DNA of 62,031 nt from Gemmatimonadota bacterium (GTDB lineage: Bacteria > Gemmatimonadota > Gemmatimonadetes > Longimicrobiales > Gaopeijiaceae): assembly GCA_003562075.1 (NCBI GenBank), contig PWWP01000306.1:1-62031 (forward strand), given 5' to 3'. Positions within the stretch are counted from its first letter, which is position 1. Every line of letters starts with the position of its first letter. Positions 25,598 to 35,318 of the stretch are shown in pieces. Made by a program: the position numbers and the translations under genes. The notes under the pieces are model-generated. The model was not told the origin of the DNA. It saw only the letters and a program-made list of their open reading frames with translations, and did no database searches.

Positions 25598-25773
25598 CGA
25601 AGCGGCCGGCGCTGATCAGGTCGGGTTGTAGCGCCCTTCCTCCCAGGGTAACTTCGTCCCTCTGCGGCTTCCGTTGGTCAGACGGTTCCGGATGGACTTG
25701 CCCATGGCACCTTCCATCCGACGCACCGGCTGGTCCGAGCTCCTTTTTCGACCCCAAACACACCGACTCATCG

Positions 25774-27066
25774 ATGGCGCATTTCGAGGTCGAGGGTGGT
25801 CATACCCTCTCCGGAAGCATCCAGCCGATCGGGAACAAGAACGCTGCGCTGCCCTGTCTGGCGGCCACCCTCCTGACCACGGAAGTCGTGCGGCTGGAGA
25901 ACGTTCCCCGGATCCGAGATGTGGAGACCCTTCTCCAGATCCTGGAGGCTCTGGGCGCAGAGGTGGAGTGGGTCGACGCCGCGACGGTGGAGGTCTGCGC
26001 CGCCTCGGTGACGGTGGGCCGTCCCGATCCCGAGCTGGCCCGCAGGATCCGAGCGTCCATCCTTCTGGCGGGACCCCTTCTGGCTCGGTTCGGGCAGGTG
26101 ACCCTTCCCCCTCCCGGGGGCGATGTGATTGGGCGCCGCCGCCTGGACACCCACTTCCTGGCCTTCGAGGCCCTGGGCGCTCGGGTCACCTTCGAACCCG
26201 GCGATTTCCGCATCGGCACCGATGCCCTGGTGGGGAGTGACATCTTCCTGGACGAGCCGTCGGTGACTGCCACCGAGAATGCCGTCATGGCCGCTGTGCT
26301 GGCTCGAGGGCGGACCCGGCTCCGGAATTCGGCTGCCGAGCCCCACGTCCAGGACCTCTGCAGGCTCCTGAATGCCATGGGTGCCCGGATCCAGGGAGTG
26401 GGGACCCACACCCTGGAGATCGATGGGGTGGATGAACTGGGGGGCGCCACCGTCCGGATCGGGGCGGACCACATTGAGACTGGATCGTTCATCGGATTGG
26501 CTGCCGTGACCCGGAGTCAACTGCGCATCACACAGGCGCCCCTGGAGCACCTGGACTCCACCCTTCTGGGATTTCAGCGTCTGGGGGTGGAGTGCCGTGT
26601 GGATGGCGACGATCTGGTGGTTCTGGGAGATCGGGGCGGAGTGATCCAGCACGACGCTTTCGGGCACATCCCGAAGATCGACGATGGCCCCTGGCCTGCC
26701 TTCCCGGCGGACCTGACATCCATCGCCCTGGTCACTGCCATCCGTTGCCAAGGGACCATTCTGATTCACGAGAAGATGTTCGAGTCTCGGATGTTCTTCA
26801 CCGACAAGCTGGTGGGAATGGGTGCCCGGATCATCCTCTGCGATCCCCACCGGGCGGTGGTGGTGGGTCCCTCCGAGTTACAGGGTGGGGAGTTGGAGAG
26901 CCCGGACATTCGGGCAGGAATGGCCCTCCTGCTGGCTGCTTTGGCGGCACGGGGAACCTCCCGGATCCACAACATCCGTCAGATCGAGCGGGGATACGAG
27001 CGGATAGATGAGCGCCTGCAGGGTCTTGGCGCTCGGATCCGGAGAGTGACAGGGGAGGAGGACTGA
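25774..27066 (+). CDS. murA: UDP-N-acetylglucosamine 1-carboxyvinyltransferase, Asp-type
   Basis: First committed step of peptidoglycan synthesis: transfer of enolpyruvate from PEP to UDP-GlcNAc. The 430-residue product is full length, with GNKNAALPCLAA holding the PEP-binding Lys22. The loop that normally carries the catalytic Cys (PGGCxIG) reads PPGGDVIG here, with Asp117 in that position (codon GAT at 26122-26124). Asp in this place is known in Mycobacterium, Chlamydia and Borrelia and makes MurA insensitive to fosfomycin. No second murA lies in the window. The gene is followed by the nusA-operon promoter and tandem terminators. Confidence 0.95.
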   Translation: MAHFEVEGGHTLSGSIQPIGNKNAALPCLAATLLTTEVVRLENVPRIRDVETLLQILEALGAEVEWVDAATVEVCAASVTVGRPDPELARRIRASILLAGPLLARFGQVTLPPPGGDVIGRRRLDTHFLAFEALGARVTFEPGDFRIGTDALVGSDIFLDEPSVTATENAVMAAVLARGRTRLRNSAAEPHVQDLCRLLNAMGARIQGVGTHTLEIDGVDELGGATVRIGADHIETGSFIGLAAVTRSQLRITQAPLEHLDSTLLGFQRLGVECRVDGDDLVVLGDRGGVIQHDAFGHIPKIDDGPWPAFPADLTSIALVTAIRCQGTILIHEKMFESRMFFTDKLVGMGARIILCDPHRAVVVGPSELQGGELESPDIRAGMALLLAALAARGTSRIHNIRQIERGYERIDERLQGLGARIRRVTGEED

Positions 27067-27104
27067 GGCTTACCGGCGGTTTGGGGGACAGGGGGAGGGC
27101 TGCC

Positions 27105-27133
27105 TTGAACCTGTCCCGGGTTTCCTCTATCAT
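27105..27133 (+). promoter_or_regulatory. Promoter of the rimP-nusA-infB operon
   Basis: TTGAAC (27105-27110), an exact 17-base spacer and TATCAT (27128-27133) form a good sigma-70 promoter 39-67 bases after murA. Transcription would begin near 27140, only a few bases before the first of two terminator hairpins. Confidence 0.65.
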
Positions 27134-27145
27134 ACACAGCGGACG

Positions 27146-27171
27146 AAGCTGCCGCGGAGGCAGCTTTTTTT
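27146..27171 (+). terminator. Intrinsic terminator 1 in the rimP-nusA leader
   Basis: Perfect 8-bp stem (27146-27153 with 27159-27166), 5-base loop, and an uninterrupted run of seven T (27165-27171). It can end murA transcripts and would also act on transcripts from the promoter at 27105-27133. Confidence 0.85.
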
Positions 27172-27181
27172 GGAGTGGGGG

Positions 27182-27205
27182 AGCGGGTGGCCCCCGCTTT
27201 TTTTT
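27182..27205 (+). terminator. Intrinsic terminator 2 in the rimP-nusA leader
   Basis: Six-bp stem AGCGGG / CCCGCT (27182-27187 with 27193-27198), 5-base loop and eight T (27198-27205). It follows terminator 1 by 10 bases. An alternative pairing of the G- and C-runs is possible. Confidence 0.8.
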
Positions 27206-27265
27206 ACTCCGGTGTTCGGGGTACGGGGGCCTTCGCAAGGAGGCCGGAACCGAACAGAGAGGACA

Positions 27266-27775
27266 GTGGCGAAGCCGATTCCCGAGATTGACGCCGAACT
27301 CGAGGCCCGGGTAGATGATCTGGGTATGGAGGTGGTGGAGATCGAGTGGGCCGGGAGCGATCGTCGCCCTATCCTTCGGCTGAGAGTCGATTTCCCTGGC
27401 TCGCAGCCGGGAGACGGCGTGACGGTGGAGGACTGCGTGCGAGTGAGCCGGGCCATTGAGCCCTGGCTCGACGAACACCCGCACCTCCCGGAGAAGTACA
27501 CAGTTGAGGTGTCGTCGCCCGGTGTGGAGCGTCCGCTTCATCGGAAGCGGGACTTCCGACGCTTCGAGGGCGATCAGGTCGCACTCAAGGGCAGACAGCC
27601 CCTGGGAGGAACCAAGTCGAAGCGATTGGAGGGCGAGCTGGCAGGGATCCGGGAGGGTTCTGACGAGGAACAGTACAGCGTTCTGATCCGTCGAAAGGGC
27701 GGGGAGGTACTTGCCGTTCCACGAAATGACATTGAGAAGGCCCACCTGGTCTTCCGCTGGAAGGACGACCACTGA
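27266..27775 (+). CDS. rimP: Ribosome maturation factor RimP
   Basis: Helps assemble the 30S subunit. The 169-residue product has the N-terminal alpha/beta domain with VVEIEWAGSDRRPILRLRVD, DCVRVSRAIEPWLD, and the family signature YTVEVSSPGVERPL followed by an SH3-like C-terminal domain. The GTG at 27266 has an AGAGAGGA ribosome-binding site and starts at the conserved region; an upstream open stretch includes the terminators and is not real coding sequence. Confidence 0.93.
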   Translation: MAKPIPEIDAELEARVDDLGMEVVEIEWAGSDRRPILRLRVDFPGSQPGDGVTVEDCVRVSRAIEPWLDEHPHLPEKYTVEVSSPGVERPLHRKRDFRRFEGDQVALKGRQPLGGTKSKRLEGELAGIREGSDEEQYSVLIRRKGGEVLAVPRNDIEKAHLVFRWKDDH

Positions 27776-27835
27776 GATCCCTGGGGACGACTCGTCGACC
27801 CTGAGCCGGACCTGAGATCTGGAATAGAGGTGACC

Positions 27836-29365
27836 ATGGCGAACGCTGGACAGATTGTTGCCGCCATCCGAGACATGGCGGCTACCAAGAGCCTCTCCCA
27901 CGAGGAGATGAACGACCTGATCAAGGATGGGATCCTTGCCGGGTTGGGTCGGATCTTTGGGCCCAACGTCCGGGCCGAGATCGACATCCACGAGAGCACG
28001 GGCGAGATCGAGATGATCGTCCTGAAACGCGTCGTGGAGGAGGTGGAGGACTCCTCCTCGGAGATCTCATTGGAAAAGGCACGTTGGGATGACCCCACCT
28101 TTCAGGTCGGGGACGTGATGGAAATCCCAGTGGACTTCAGCGAGTTCGGACGAAACGCCGTCATGGCCACCAAGCAGCGGATCGTTCAGCGGGTCCGTGA
28201 GGAGGAGCGGGACCGGGTCCGTGAGGAGTTCTCTCACCGAGTGGGTGAGCTCCTTTCTGGAGAGGTGCAGCAGATCGAGCGGGGCAAGATCGTGGTGATG
28301 ATGAACCGGGCCAAGGATGCCGAGGCCATCATCCCCTGGAAAGACCAGAACCCAAGAGAGCGCTTTCGGCAAGGTGATCCCATCCGGGCGGTTCTCAAGA
28401 AGGTGGATGAGACACCCAAGGGACCCCGACTCATCCTCTCCCGGGCCGACCCCAGCTTCGTGGAGGCCCTCTTCAAGCTGGAGGTGCCGGAGATCTACCA
28501 GGGGATCGTCGAGATCCGAGCCCGCGCCCGGGAAGTAGGGGGACGGACCAAGATCGCTGTTTCCTCCAGGGACGAGTCCATCGATCCAGTGGGGGCATGT
28601 GTGGGTTTGAAGGGATCTCGGGTGCAGGCCGTGGTCTCCGAGCTGGGAGGGGAACGGATCGATATTGTGCCATGGCACCCCGATCCGGAGATCTTCGCCC
28701 GGCGGGCCCTGGCGCCGGCTCGGGTGAGCAAGGTCGTCTCCGACCCGGAGCGACAGGTCATTACCGCCATTGTGGATGAGGACCAGTTGTCTCTGGCCAT
28801 CGGGCGAAATGGCCAGAATGTGCGACTCGCCTCCCAGCTCATCGGTTGGCAGATCGACCTTTACGGGTCCCGGGAATGGCTTGAGCGAGGAGCCGACGCT
28901 CAGCTCTTCGGAGAGCCGAAGGAAGATGGCCTGGAGACGGCGGATTTCTCCCTCTCTGAACTGGATCTCACGCTGGGCGCTCTGGCGGCCCTGAAAGGCG
29001 CCGGGTATAGTACGTTTCTCGATATCATCGACCTGGAACGGCCCGACTTCGAGAAGGTGGAGGGGTTGGGTGAGAAGGAAATCGATCAACTCTTGAAGAT
29101 CATCGACGAGCTCACCGTGGAGGTGGATGACGAGGAGGAGGTCGAGGGCTCGGAGTCCGAGGCGACCACCACCGAGTCCGAAGTCGAAGAGGCAGGGGGC
29201 GAGGAGGAGACCGCTTCGGAAGAGGTATCCGATGAAGAAGAGGCCTCCGCTGAGGAAGAGCAGGTGCTTGAAGGCCCGTCCGAGTCGGACGATGAGGATA
29301 CTGAGGCCGTAGAAATTCTCGACGAGGCGGCTGACGGGAAACGTGAGTCGACCGAGTCAAGATGA
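27836..29365 (+). CDS. nusA: Transcription termination/antitermination factor NusA
   Basis: RNA-polymerase-associated factor that modulates pausing and termination. The 509-residue protein has the N-terminal polymerase-binding domain, an S1 domain (about 125-200), two KH domains including AIGRNGQNVRLASQLIGW near 321-338, one HhH region (LAALKGAGYS to LGEKEIDQLLK) and a Glu/Asp-rich tail of about 75 residues. The ATG at 27836 has an AGAGG site at good distance; the GTG at 27830 does not. Its own leader holds two terminators, suggesting autoregulation. Confidence 0.96.
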   Translation: MANAGQIVAAIRDMAATKSLSHEEMNDLIKDGILAGLGRIFGPNVRAEIDIHESTGEIEMIVLKRVVEEVEDSSSEISLEKARWDDPTFQVGDVMEIPVDFSEFGRNAVMATKQRIVQRVREEERDRVREEFSHRVGELLSGEVQQIERGKIVVMMNRAKDAEAIIPWKDQNPRERFRQGDPIRAVLKKVDETPKGPRLILSRADPSFVEALFKLEVPEIYQGIVEIRARAREVGGRTKIAVSSRDESIDPVGACVGLKGSRVQAVVSELGGERIDIVPWHPDPEIFARRALAPARVSKVVSDPERQVITAIVDEDQLSLAIGRNGQNVRLASQLIGWQIDLYGSREWLERGADAQLFGEPKEDGLETADFSLSELDLTLGALAALKGAGYSTFLDIIDLERPDFEKVEGLGEKEIDQLLKIIDELTVEVDDEEEVEGSESEATTTESEVEEAGGEEETASEEVSDEEEASAEEEQVLEGPSESDDEDTEAVEILDEAADGKRESTESR

Positions 29366-29732
29366 AGTCAGTGGCCTGCTGGGCCTAGCCCAGCGGGCAG
29401 GGGCAGTAGCCGCAGGAGTGCCTGCGGTTCGTCAGGCCGTTCGGGTCGGTGATGCCCGACTCGTGGTCCTGGCGGGGGACGCGTCTCCCGCCCAGTTGAG
29501 GAAGGTCCAGGCACTCCTGGAACACCGGGATATTCCGGTACGATGGTTTGATCGTCGACGTGACCTGGGGGCCCCCGTGGGGCTGCCGGAGCTCTCGGCC
29601 ATCGCCATCACGACACAATCGTTTGCAGAGCAGCTCCTGGTGAAGCTGTCCACCCGGGTCCGAACGGATCCGGATGACGTGGATGCTCACCGGGATCCCA
29701 AGGAGGAATCCAGTACCAATGCGGGTCGCTGA
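29343..29732 (+). CDS. L7Ae/L30e-family protein, YlxQ-like
   Basis: A 129-residue protein with VSGLLGLAQRAGAVAAGV, ARLVVLAGDASP and the C-terminal half of an L7Ae RNA-binding fold. YlxQ proteins bind RNA and sit between nusA and infB in many bacteria, as here. It begins with a GTG that overlaps nusA by 23 bases; no later start fits the conserved N-terminus. Its 3' end overlaps the infB start. The C-terminal tail is acidic and variable. Confidence 0.8.
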   Translation: MSRPSQDEVSGLLGLAQRAGAVAAGVPAVRQAVRVGDARLVVLAGDASPAQLRKVQALLEHRDIPVRWFDRRRDLGAPVGLPELSAIAITTQSFAEQLLVKLSTRVRTDPDDVDAHRDPKEESSTNAGR

Positions 29733-32541
29733 ACTAGCGCAAGACCTCAAGGTCTCCACAGAGGCCGTTCTGTCCCTTCTCCGGGCCATGGGGATTCCTG
29801 TGTCCGATGCGGAGGAACAGGTAGGAGATGCCGATGTGGCCCGGGTGTTGGCCCGCGTCGAGCGGGAACGCCGGTCAGGGAAGCGGGACACGTCGGAGGC
29901 GGTGGAAGCCGCCATCGAGGAATCCCGGTCCACGAAGCGCCGCCGTCGCCGCCGTCGCTCGTCCATGCCCGAGCCTGAACCTGCCACCGATGTGGAGGCG
30001 ACGCCGCCTTCTCAGAAGATGGAGGAGGAGCCGGATCAGCCACCGGCGAAGTCGGCAGAACCCGAGGCGGAGGATAGCGCCGAGGCTGCTGATGTTCAGC
30101 CCGAAGGCAAGGAAGCCGAGGCGGTGGAGGAGCCTGACGCCCCCCCCGCGGCCGAAGAGGCCCCGGCGGAGGCCGAAGAAGTGGAGCCTGAACCGGCTCC
30201 CGAGGCCGAGGCTGCCGAGGAGCCTGCCGACACCCCGACTGAGACCGAATCCGCTCCTCGGGAGGAGACACCCGCGGAGGAGGTGAAGGCGGAAGCCGAG
30301 GCCGGGGCGGAGAGCAAATCGAAGGAAGCTGAAGCTGAGGCGGAACCCGAGAAGCCGAAACGCCGCCTGAAGGTCCCTTCTGCCAGAGAGATGGGTGGTG
30401 GGAAGGAGAAGGCTCCTTCGTCCAAGGAGGCGAGCAGAGCCAAGAAGGAAAAGGAGTCGTCAGCCCCCAAACCGGTTCCTGCAGCCAGTGCGGGACCCGG
30501 AGGACAAGTCCGCATCCAGGCCGACGGATATACCCCGGATGGTCGGAAGCGGGGCAAGAAGAAGGGGAAGCGCCGGCAGCGGGTGGACCAGGACGCAGTC
30601 CAGGACAACATCCAGCGGGTGATGGCCGAGATCAAAGGTGGCGGTGGTGGTGGTGGAAAGAAACGTCGCCGGAAGAGCTCGTCCAAGCCCAGCAAGGAGG
30701 AGCTGGAGGCCCAGGAGGAGGAGGTTCGCCAGCAGGAGGAGGAAGAGGCCAAGACCGTTCGGGTCAACGAATTCCTGACCGTGTCCGAGCTTTCCGAGCT
30801 CGTCGATACTCCCTCCACCGAACTCGTCAGCGCCGCATTCAAGAACCTCGGCATGATGGTCACCATCAACCAGCGGCTCGATTTCGATCAGATCGAGCTG
30901 CTGCTGGACGAGTTCAACTTCAAGGCCGTCCGTGAAGAGGAGTACACCGGCGCAGCTGAAGGCGAGGTCGAAGAGGAGGAACAGGAGGATCCGGAGCTTC
31001 TGGAGCCCCGGCCCCCGGTGGTAACCATCATGGGGCACGTGGACCACGGAAAGACGCTCCTTCTGGACTCCATTCGGAAGACGAACGTCGTGGCCGGCGA
31101 ATCCGGTGGGATCACCCAGCACATCGGTGCCTACCATGTGGAGCTGGAGAATGATCGCTCCATCGCCTTCCTGGACACGCCTGGACACGCCGCGTTCACC
31201 GCCATGCGGGCTCGTGGCGCAGATGTGACGGACATCGTCGTCCTGGTGGTGGCGGCGGATGATTCCATCATGCCCCAGACCATCGAGGCCATCTCGCATG
31301 CCAAGAACGCCGGGGTTCCCATGGTGGTCGCCATCAACAAGATGGACCTGCCGGCAGCGGATCCCATGCGGGTGAAGCAGGAGCTTCTCCAGCACGAGGT
31401 TACAGTGGAGGAGTTCGGGGGAGAGGTCCTGGTGGCCGAGATCTCGGCCAAGTCCGGACAGGGAATGGAGGACCTGCTGGAGAAGATTCTCCTTCAGGCC
31501 GAACTCCTGGAGTTGAAGGCCAATCCGGACCGGGAGGGCCAGGCTGCGGTCATCGAGTCGAAGCTGGACGTGGGGAAGGGAGCCGTGGTTACCGTGCTGG
31601 TCCAGAAAGGGACCTTGCGGGTCGGCGATGCCTTCATCTGCGGGAAGTACGACGGACGGGTCCGGGCCATGCTGGACGAGCGGGGGAAGCCGGTGGAGGA
31701 GGCTCCTCCCGGTCGGCCGGTCCAGATTCTGGGAGCCGGAGGCGTGCCCCAGGCCGGAGACACGCTGCAGGTCATGGACGCGGACAAGGCGGCAGAGATC
31801 GCCCAGACACGCCAGCGCCTGGAGCGAGAGAAGCAGCTCCGGATCAAGGATCGGGGCCTCAAGCTGGGCGACTTTGCCCACTTCCTGGCCGAAGGCGAGG
31901 TCAGCACGCTGCCAATCATCGTCAAGGCCGATGTGGACGGGTCGGTCCAGGCTGTGGCCGACTCCCTGGAACAGCTCTCCACCGATGAGGTTCGAGTGGA
32001 GATCGTCCATCGGGGTGTAGGCTCCATCAATGAGTCAGACGTGCTCCTGGCTGAGACAGCTGGGGCCGTCATCATTGGATTCCGAATTCGACCCGACACC
32101 AAGGCTCGCCAGTTGGCGGAGCAGAGCGGGGTGGACATCCGGAGCTATGAAGTCATCTACGAGGCCGTGGATGAGGTCAGACAGGCTCTGGAGGGGATGC
32201 TGGCGCCTGAGGAGCGGGAGACGGTTCTTGGGGCTGCCGAGGTGCGCGAGATCTTCAAGATTACGCGCATCGGAACCATTGCCGGCTGCTACGTGACCGA
32301 CGGCATCATCGACCGGAACGGACAGGTTCGCCTGATTCGGGAAGGCAGCGTGGTCTACACCGGCGAGATCGAGTCCCTCAAGCGATTCAAGGATGACGTC
32401 AAACAGGTCCGGGAGGGCTTTGAGTGCGGAATCGGAATCGCCAACTTCAACGATCTGAAGGTGGGGGACATCATCGAGTGCTTCAGTGTGGAAGAAGTGG
32501 CTCGGACGCTGGCCAGTTCAAGCTCCTCTTCCGGTAACTGA
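29719..32541 (+). CDS. infB: Translation initiation factor IF-2
   Basis: GTPase that brings initiator tRNA to the 30S P-site. The 940-residue protein has an IF2_N domain at 1-50 ([17 protein letters not shown]), a long Ala/Glu/Lys/Pro-rich linker to about 330, a second N-domain near 345-405, then the G domain with GHVDHGKT (439-446), DTPGH, NKMD and SAKSG, followed by domains II-IV including the fMet-tRNA-binding C-terminus. A strong AGGAGGA site at 29701-29707 fixes the ATG at 29719. It overlaps ylxQ. Confidence 0.97.
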   Translation: MRVAELAQDLKVSTEAVLSLLRAMGIPVSDAEEQVGDADVARVLARVERERRSGKRDTSEAVEAAIEESRSTKRRRRRRRSSMPEPEPATDVEATPPSQKMEEEPDQPPAKSAEPEAEDSAEAADVQPEGKEAEAVEEPDAPPAAEEAPAEAEEVEPEPAPEAEAAEEPADTPTETESAPREETPAEEVKAEAEAGAESKSKEAEAEAEPEKPKRRLKVPSAREMGGGKEKAPSSKEASRAKKEKESSAPKPVPAASAGPGGQVRIQADGYTPDGRKRGKKKGKRRQRVDQDAVQDNIQRVMAEIKGGGGGGGKKRRRKSSSKPSKEELEAQEEEVRQQEEEEAKTVRVNEFLTVSELSELVDTPSTELVSAAFKNLGMMVTINQRLDFDQIELLLDEFNFKAVREEEYTGAAEGEVEEEEQEDPELLEPRPPVVTIMGHVDHGKTLLLDSIRKTNVVAGESGGITQHIGAYHVELENDRSIAFLDTPGHAAFTAMRARGADVTDIVVLVVAADDSIMPQTIEAISHAKNAGVPMVVAINKMDLPAADPMRVKQELLQHEVTVEEFGGEVLVAEISAKSGQGMEDLLEKILLQAELLELKANPDREGQAAVIESKLDVGKGAVVTVLVQKGTLRVGDAFICGKYDGRVRAMLDERGKPVEEAPPGRPVQILGAGGVPQAGDTLQVMDADKAAEIAQTRQRLEREKQLRIKDRGLKLGDFAHFLAEGEVSTLPIIVKADVDGSVQAVADSLEQLSTDEVRVEIVHRGVGSINESDVLLAETAGAVIIGFRIRPDTKARQLAEQSGVDIRSYEVIYEAVDEVRQALEGMLAPEERETVLGAAEVREIFKITRIGTIAGCYVTDGIIDRNGQVRLIREGSVVYTGEIESLKRFKDDVKQVREGFECGIGIANFNDLKVGDIIECFSVEEVARTLASSSSSSGN

Positions 32542-32569
32542 CGGTCCGCCGGGAAAGGCAGCAGGCCGA

Positions 32570-32857
32570 ATGAGTGCCAGTGTCGTGGTTCTGGTCTGGG
32601 AGTTGTCCATTCCCGGATGCCGCTCCCTGAAAGCCAAGCGGACTGTGCTCCGATCCCTGACGGACCGGATGAAGAATCGCTTCAATCTTTCCGTGGCTGA
32701 GACCGACTTCCAGGATGTGCACGACCGGGCCCAGATCACTGCAGCTCTGGTCACTTCGGATGGTCGGCAAGCCGAATCCCTCTCGGATCGGATCGACGGA
32801 TTCGTGGCCGAAGACGGCCGGTTCGTGGTTTCCTCCTTCCATCGTGAGCGGATCTGA
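32570..32857 (+). CDS. DUF503 family protein, YlxP-like
   Basis: A 95-residue protein with ELSIPGCRSLKAKRTVLRSL and RFNLSVAETD, the pattern of DUF503/YlxP, commonly found between infB and rbfA. The function is not established; ribosome-related roles have been proposed from context only. The ATG at 32570 is 28 bases after the infB stop. The next 144 bases to rbfA hold no gene. Confidence 0.85.
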   Translation: MSASVVVLVWELSIPGCRSLKAKRTVLRSLTDRMKNRFNLSVAETDFQDVHDRAQITAALVTSDGRQAESLSDRIDGFVAEDGRFVVSSFHRERI

Positions 32858-33001
32858 CCTGAAGGGACATCTGGCAAGCCTTTCCTGCGCGGCCTGCCGT
32901 CGGGGCCTTCCTTTGCAGGGTCCCGGGGCCGGGGAGCTGTTCCTCCGCCGGGTACGCTCAAGGCGGACCCCATCATCTCCAAGGATCACCCAAAGGCGAC
33001 C

Positions 33002-33451
33002 ATGAGCCAGCGACGCACCGCCCGCCTCAATGAGCAGTTCAAACGGGAGATTTCCCGGATCCTTCGGCGTGAAGTCCGGGATCCCCGTATCGGGCTCCCC
33101 ACCGTCACGGCGGTGGAGGCCACTCCGGATCTCTGGTCCGCCCGTATCTTCGTGCGCCCCGGTCCTACAGAAGAATCCGAGGCGGCCGACGACGCCCTCC
33201 TGGAGGGGCTGGTTGCTGCCACTCCCTTCATCCGGCGGTCGCTGGGCCAGAGTCTCACACTTCGACGCGTGCCCGAGCTGCGGTTCGAGCTGGATCGGAC
33301 CCTGGACCGGGCCATGCGAGTCGAGAAGCTCCTCCGAGAGGTCCTCCCTGAGGAGGACGAGGGGGAGGGGAGCCCGGAAGAGGGCGAAGACAGCTCGGAG
33401 CCGGGAGAAGAAAGGGAAGATGAACGGGCTACCGGAGGAACCGACGGGTGA
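33002..33451 (+). CDS. rbfA: Ribosome-binding factor A
   Basis: Late 16S rRNA maturation and cold-adaptation factor. The KH-like core is at about residues 1-110 (LNEQFKREISRILRREVRDPRI, RVPELRFELDRTLDRAMRVEKL). The last 40 residues form an acidic tail. It overlaps truB by the GTGA stop-start, the usual rbfA-truB pair. Confidence 0.93.
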   Translation: MSQRRTARLNEQFKREISRILRREVRDPRIGLPTVTAVEATPDLWSARIFVRPGPTEESEAADDALLEGLVAATPFIRRSLGQSLTLRRVPELRFELDRTLDRAMRVEKLLREVLPEEDEGEGSPEEGEDSSEPGEEREDERATGGTDG

Positions 33452-34329
33452 GTTCCAGGCTGTCAGGCGACGGGATCCTCCTGGTGGACAAACCGGCGGG
33501 TCCCACATCCCATGACATGGTTTCCCTGGCTCGCCGGGTGCTTGGGACACGGAAGGTGGGCCACACGGGAACTCTGGACCCTTTCGCCTCCGGTCTCCTC
33601 ATCCTCTGTGTCAATCGGGCCACGCGCTTGGCCGAGTATCTTCAGGGCCACGCCAAGGCATATGAAGCGACGATCCGCCTGGGGCAGGTGACGACGACCC
33701 TGGACACCGAAGGTGAGGTGGTGGAAGAGCGTCCCTTGACCGCATTGTCCTCCGAGGAGGTTCTGGCGGCGGTGGGTGGCATGGTAGGGGCCCATGAACA
33801 ACGTCCCCCTGTCTTCTCAGCCAAGAAGGTGAAGGGGGAGCGAGCCTATGAGCGAGCACGTCGGGGAGAGATCGTGGAGCTGTCGCCGGTCCCGGTACAG
33901 GTCCATGAAGCCAGGGTCCTGGAGTGTGAACTTCCTTTTCTTCGGGTTGCCTTTCGAGTCTCCACAGGGACCTACATTCGGGCCCTGGCAAGGGATCTGG
34001 GGGAAGGCCTGTCGGTGGGCGGGCACCTGGTGGAGCTTCGTCGCACGGGAATCGGTCCCTTTTCGGTGGAGCGGGCGTTGGATCCTGTGGCCCTTGAGGC
34101 CGGGGCGGAGCTGGGGCCTGCCTGGATTCCCGCCCTTGAGGCGCTGGACCACCTCCCTCGGCTCGATGTGGATCCGGTTCTGGCTCGTCGGCTCGTCTCC
34201 GGGCAATCCATCCCGGTTCAGGAGAATGAGACCGGCGACGTAGCGGTGGCCCTGGACGGAGTCCTCCTGGCCGTGGCTCAGCGTCAGGGAGAGGTGTTGA
34301 AACCCCGGAAGGTGTTTCCCCATGGCTGA
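33448..34329 (+). CDS. truB: tRNA pseudouridine-55 synthase
   Basis: Makes pseudouridine 55 in the T-loop of tRNAs. The 293-residue enzyme has GILLVDKPAGPTSHD, the catalytic HTGTLDPFASGLL loop with Asp44, and RVSTGTYIRALARDLGEGL, plus a C-terminal PUA-like region. The GTG start at 33448 overlaps rbfA, and the end overlaps ribF by eight bases. Confidence 0.95.
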   Translation: MSSRLSGDGILLVDKPAGPTSHDMVSLARRVLGTRKVGHTGTLDPFASGLLILCVNRATRLAEYLQGHAKAYEATIRLGQVTTTLDTEGEVVEERPLTALSSEEVLAAVGGMVGAHEQRPPVFSAKKVKGERAYERARRGEIVELSPVPVQVHEARVLECELPFLRVAFRVSTGTYIRALARDLGEGLSVGGHLVELRRTGIGPFSVERALDPVALEAGAELGPAWIPALEALDHLPRLDVDPVLARRLVSGQSIPVQENETGDVAVALDGVLLAVAQRQGEVLKPRKVFPHG

Positions 34330-35287
34330 CGGAAGCACCAGCATTCTTTTTCCAGGCGAAGCTGGGATCCCCCGGGACGGCCGGGGGGCGGTGGTGACCG
34401 TTGGGACCTTCGATGGAGTACATCGAGGTCACTGGGAGGTTCTGAAGGAGATCCGTCGCCGGGCGGAAGTCACGAATCGTCGGGCCGTACTGGTCACCTT
34501 CCACCCCCACCCGCTTCGGATCGTCCGTCCCGACATTGCTCCGCCTCTCCTCACGACGCCGGACGAGAAGAAGGAGATTCTAGCGGAGAGTGGTCTGGAC
34601 TATGCGGTCTTTCTTCGCTTTACCCCCGTCCTTTCCCGATTCTCTCCCGAACGCTTCGTCCGAGACATCCTGGTGGAACGCCTGGGAGTGGACGAACTGG
34701 TCATCGGATACGACCACGGCTTCGGGCGAGGGCGGTCCGGTGATGCCGGCACCCTCCGCGACCTGGGCCAGACGCTGGGCTTTTCGGTGGATGTGGTGGC
34801 ACCGGTGGCTCTGGGTGACGAGCCCATCTCAAGCACCCGAATCCGGAAAGCGGTGGGGAATGGCCGGATGTCTGCGGCCAGGGATGGGTTGGGGCGGCCG
34901 TATGCCCTTCGTGGCGTGGTTGTCCGAGGCGACGGGCGAGGCAAGGGCCTGGGGTTTCCTACGGCCAACCTGAGTCTGGCCAATCGGGACAAGCTCCTCC
35001 CTCCTCCCGGCATCTATGCGGTTCGCGGTGTGCTACGACGGGGTACTTTCAAGGGTGCGCTCCACCTGGGACCCCGGCCCACCTTTCAGGGGTCGTCCTC
35101 CACGGTGGAACTCCACCTCATGGATTTTGAAGGAGATCTCTACGGAGAGGAGGTTCGGGTGGACTTCGTCCAGCGGATTCGAGGCGTAGAACCCTTCTCT
35201 TCCGTCGAGGCCCTGGTCCAACAGATGGAGAGGGACGTGGAGGAGGCGCGGAAGATTCTGGCCAGGGAGCGCGAGGGTACGAGCTGA
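34322..35287 (+). CDS. ribF: Bifunctional riboflavin kinase / FAD synthetase
   Basis: Converts riboflavin to FMN and FAD. The N-terminal FAD-synthetase domain shows GTFDGVHRGHW and DELVIGYDHGFGRGRSGD; the C-terminal flavokinase domain shows GKGLGFPTANLSL and HLMDFEGDLYGEEVRVDF. Length 321 is normal. The gene overlaps truB, and truB-ribF-rpsO order is common. No FMN riboswitch is possible here because of the overlap. Confidence 0.95.
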   Translation: MADGSTSILFPGEAGIPRDGRGAVVTVGTFDGVHRGHWEVLKEIRRRAEVTNRRAVLVTFHPHPLRIVRPDIAPPLLTTPDEKKEILAESGLDYAVFLRFTPVLSRFSPERFVRDILVERLGVDELVIGYDHGFGRGRSGDAGTLRDLGQTLGFSVDVVAPVALGDEPISSTRIRKAVGNGRMSAARDGLGRPYALRGVVVRGDGRGKGLGFPTANLSLANRDKLLPPPGIYAVRGVLRRGTFKGALHLGPRPTFQGSSSTVELHLMDFEGDLYGEEVRVDFVQRIRGVEPFSSVEALVQQMERDVEEARKILAREREGTS

Positions 35288-35318
35288 GGGGAACGGTTGG
35301 GAGGGCCTGGGAACGGGC

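Noticed and set aside
27067-27265. A small RNA or tRNA gene in the murA-rimP spacer
   Set aside because: The spacer is explained by a promoter and two terminators; no cloverleaf or conserved RNA motif can be drawn.
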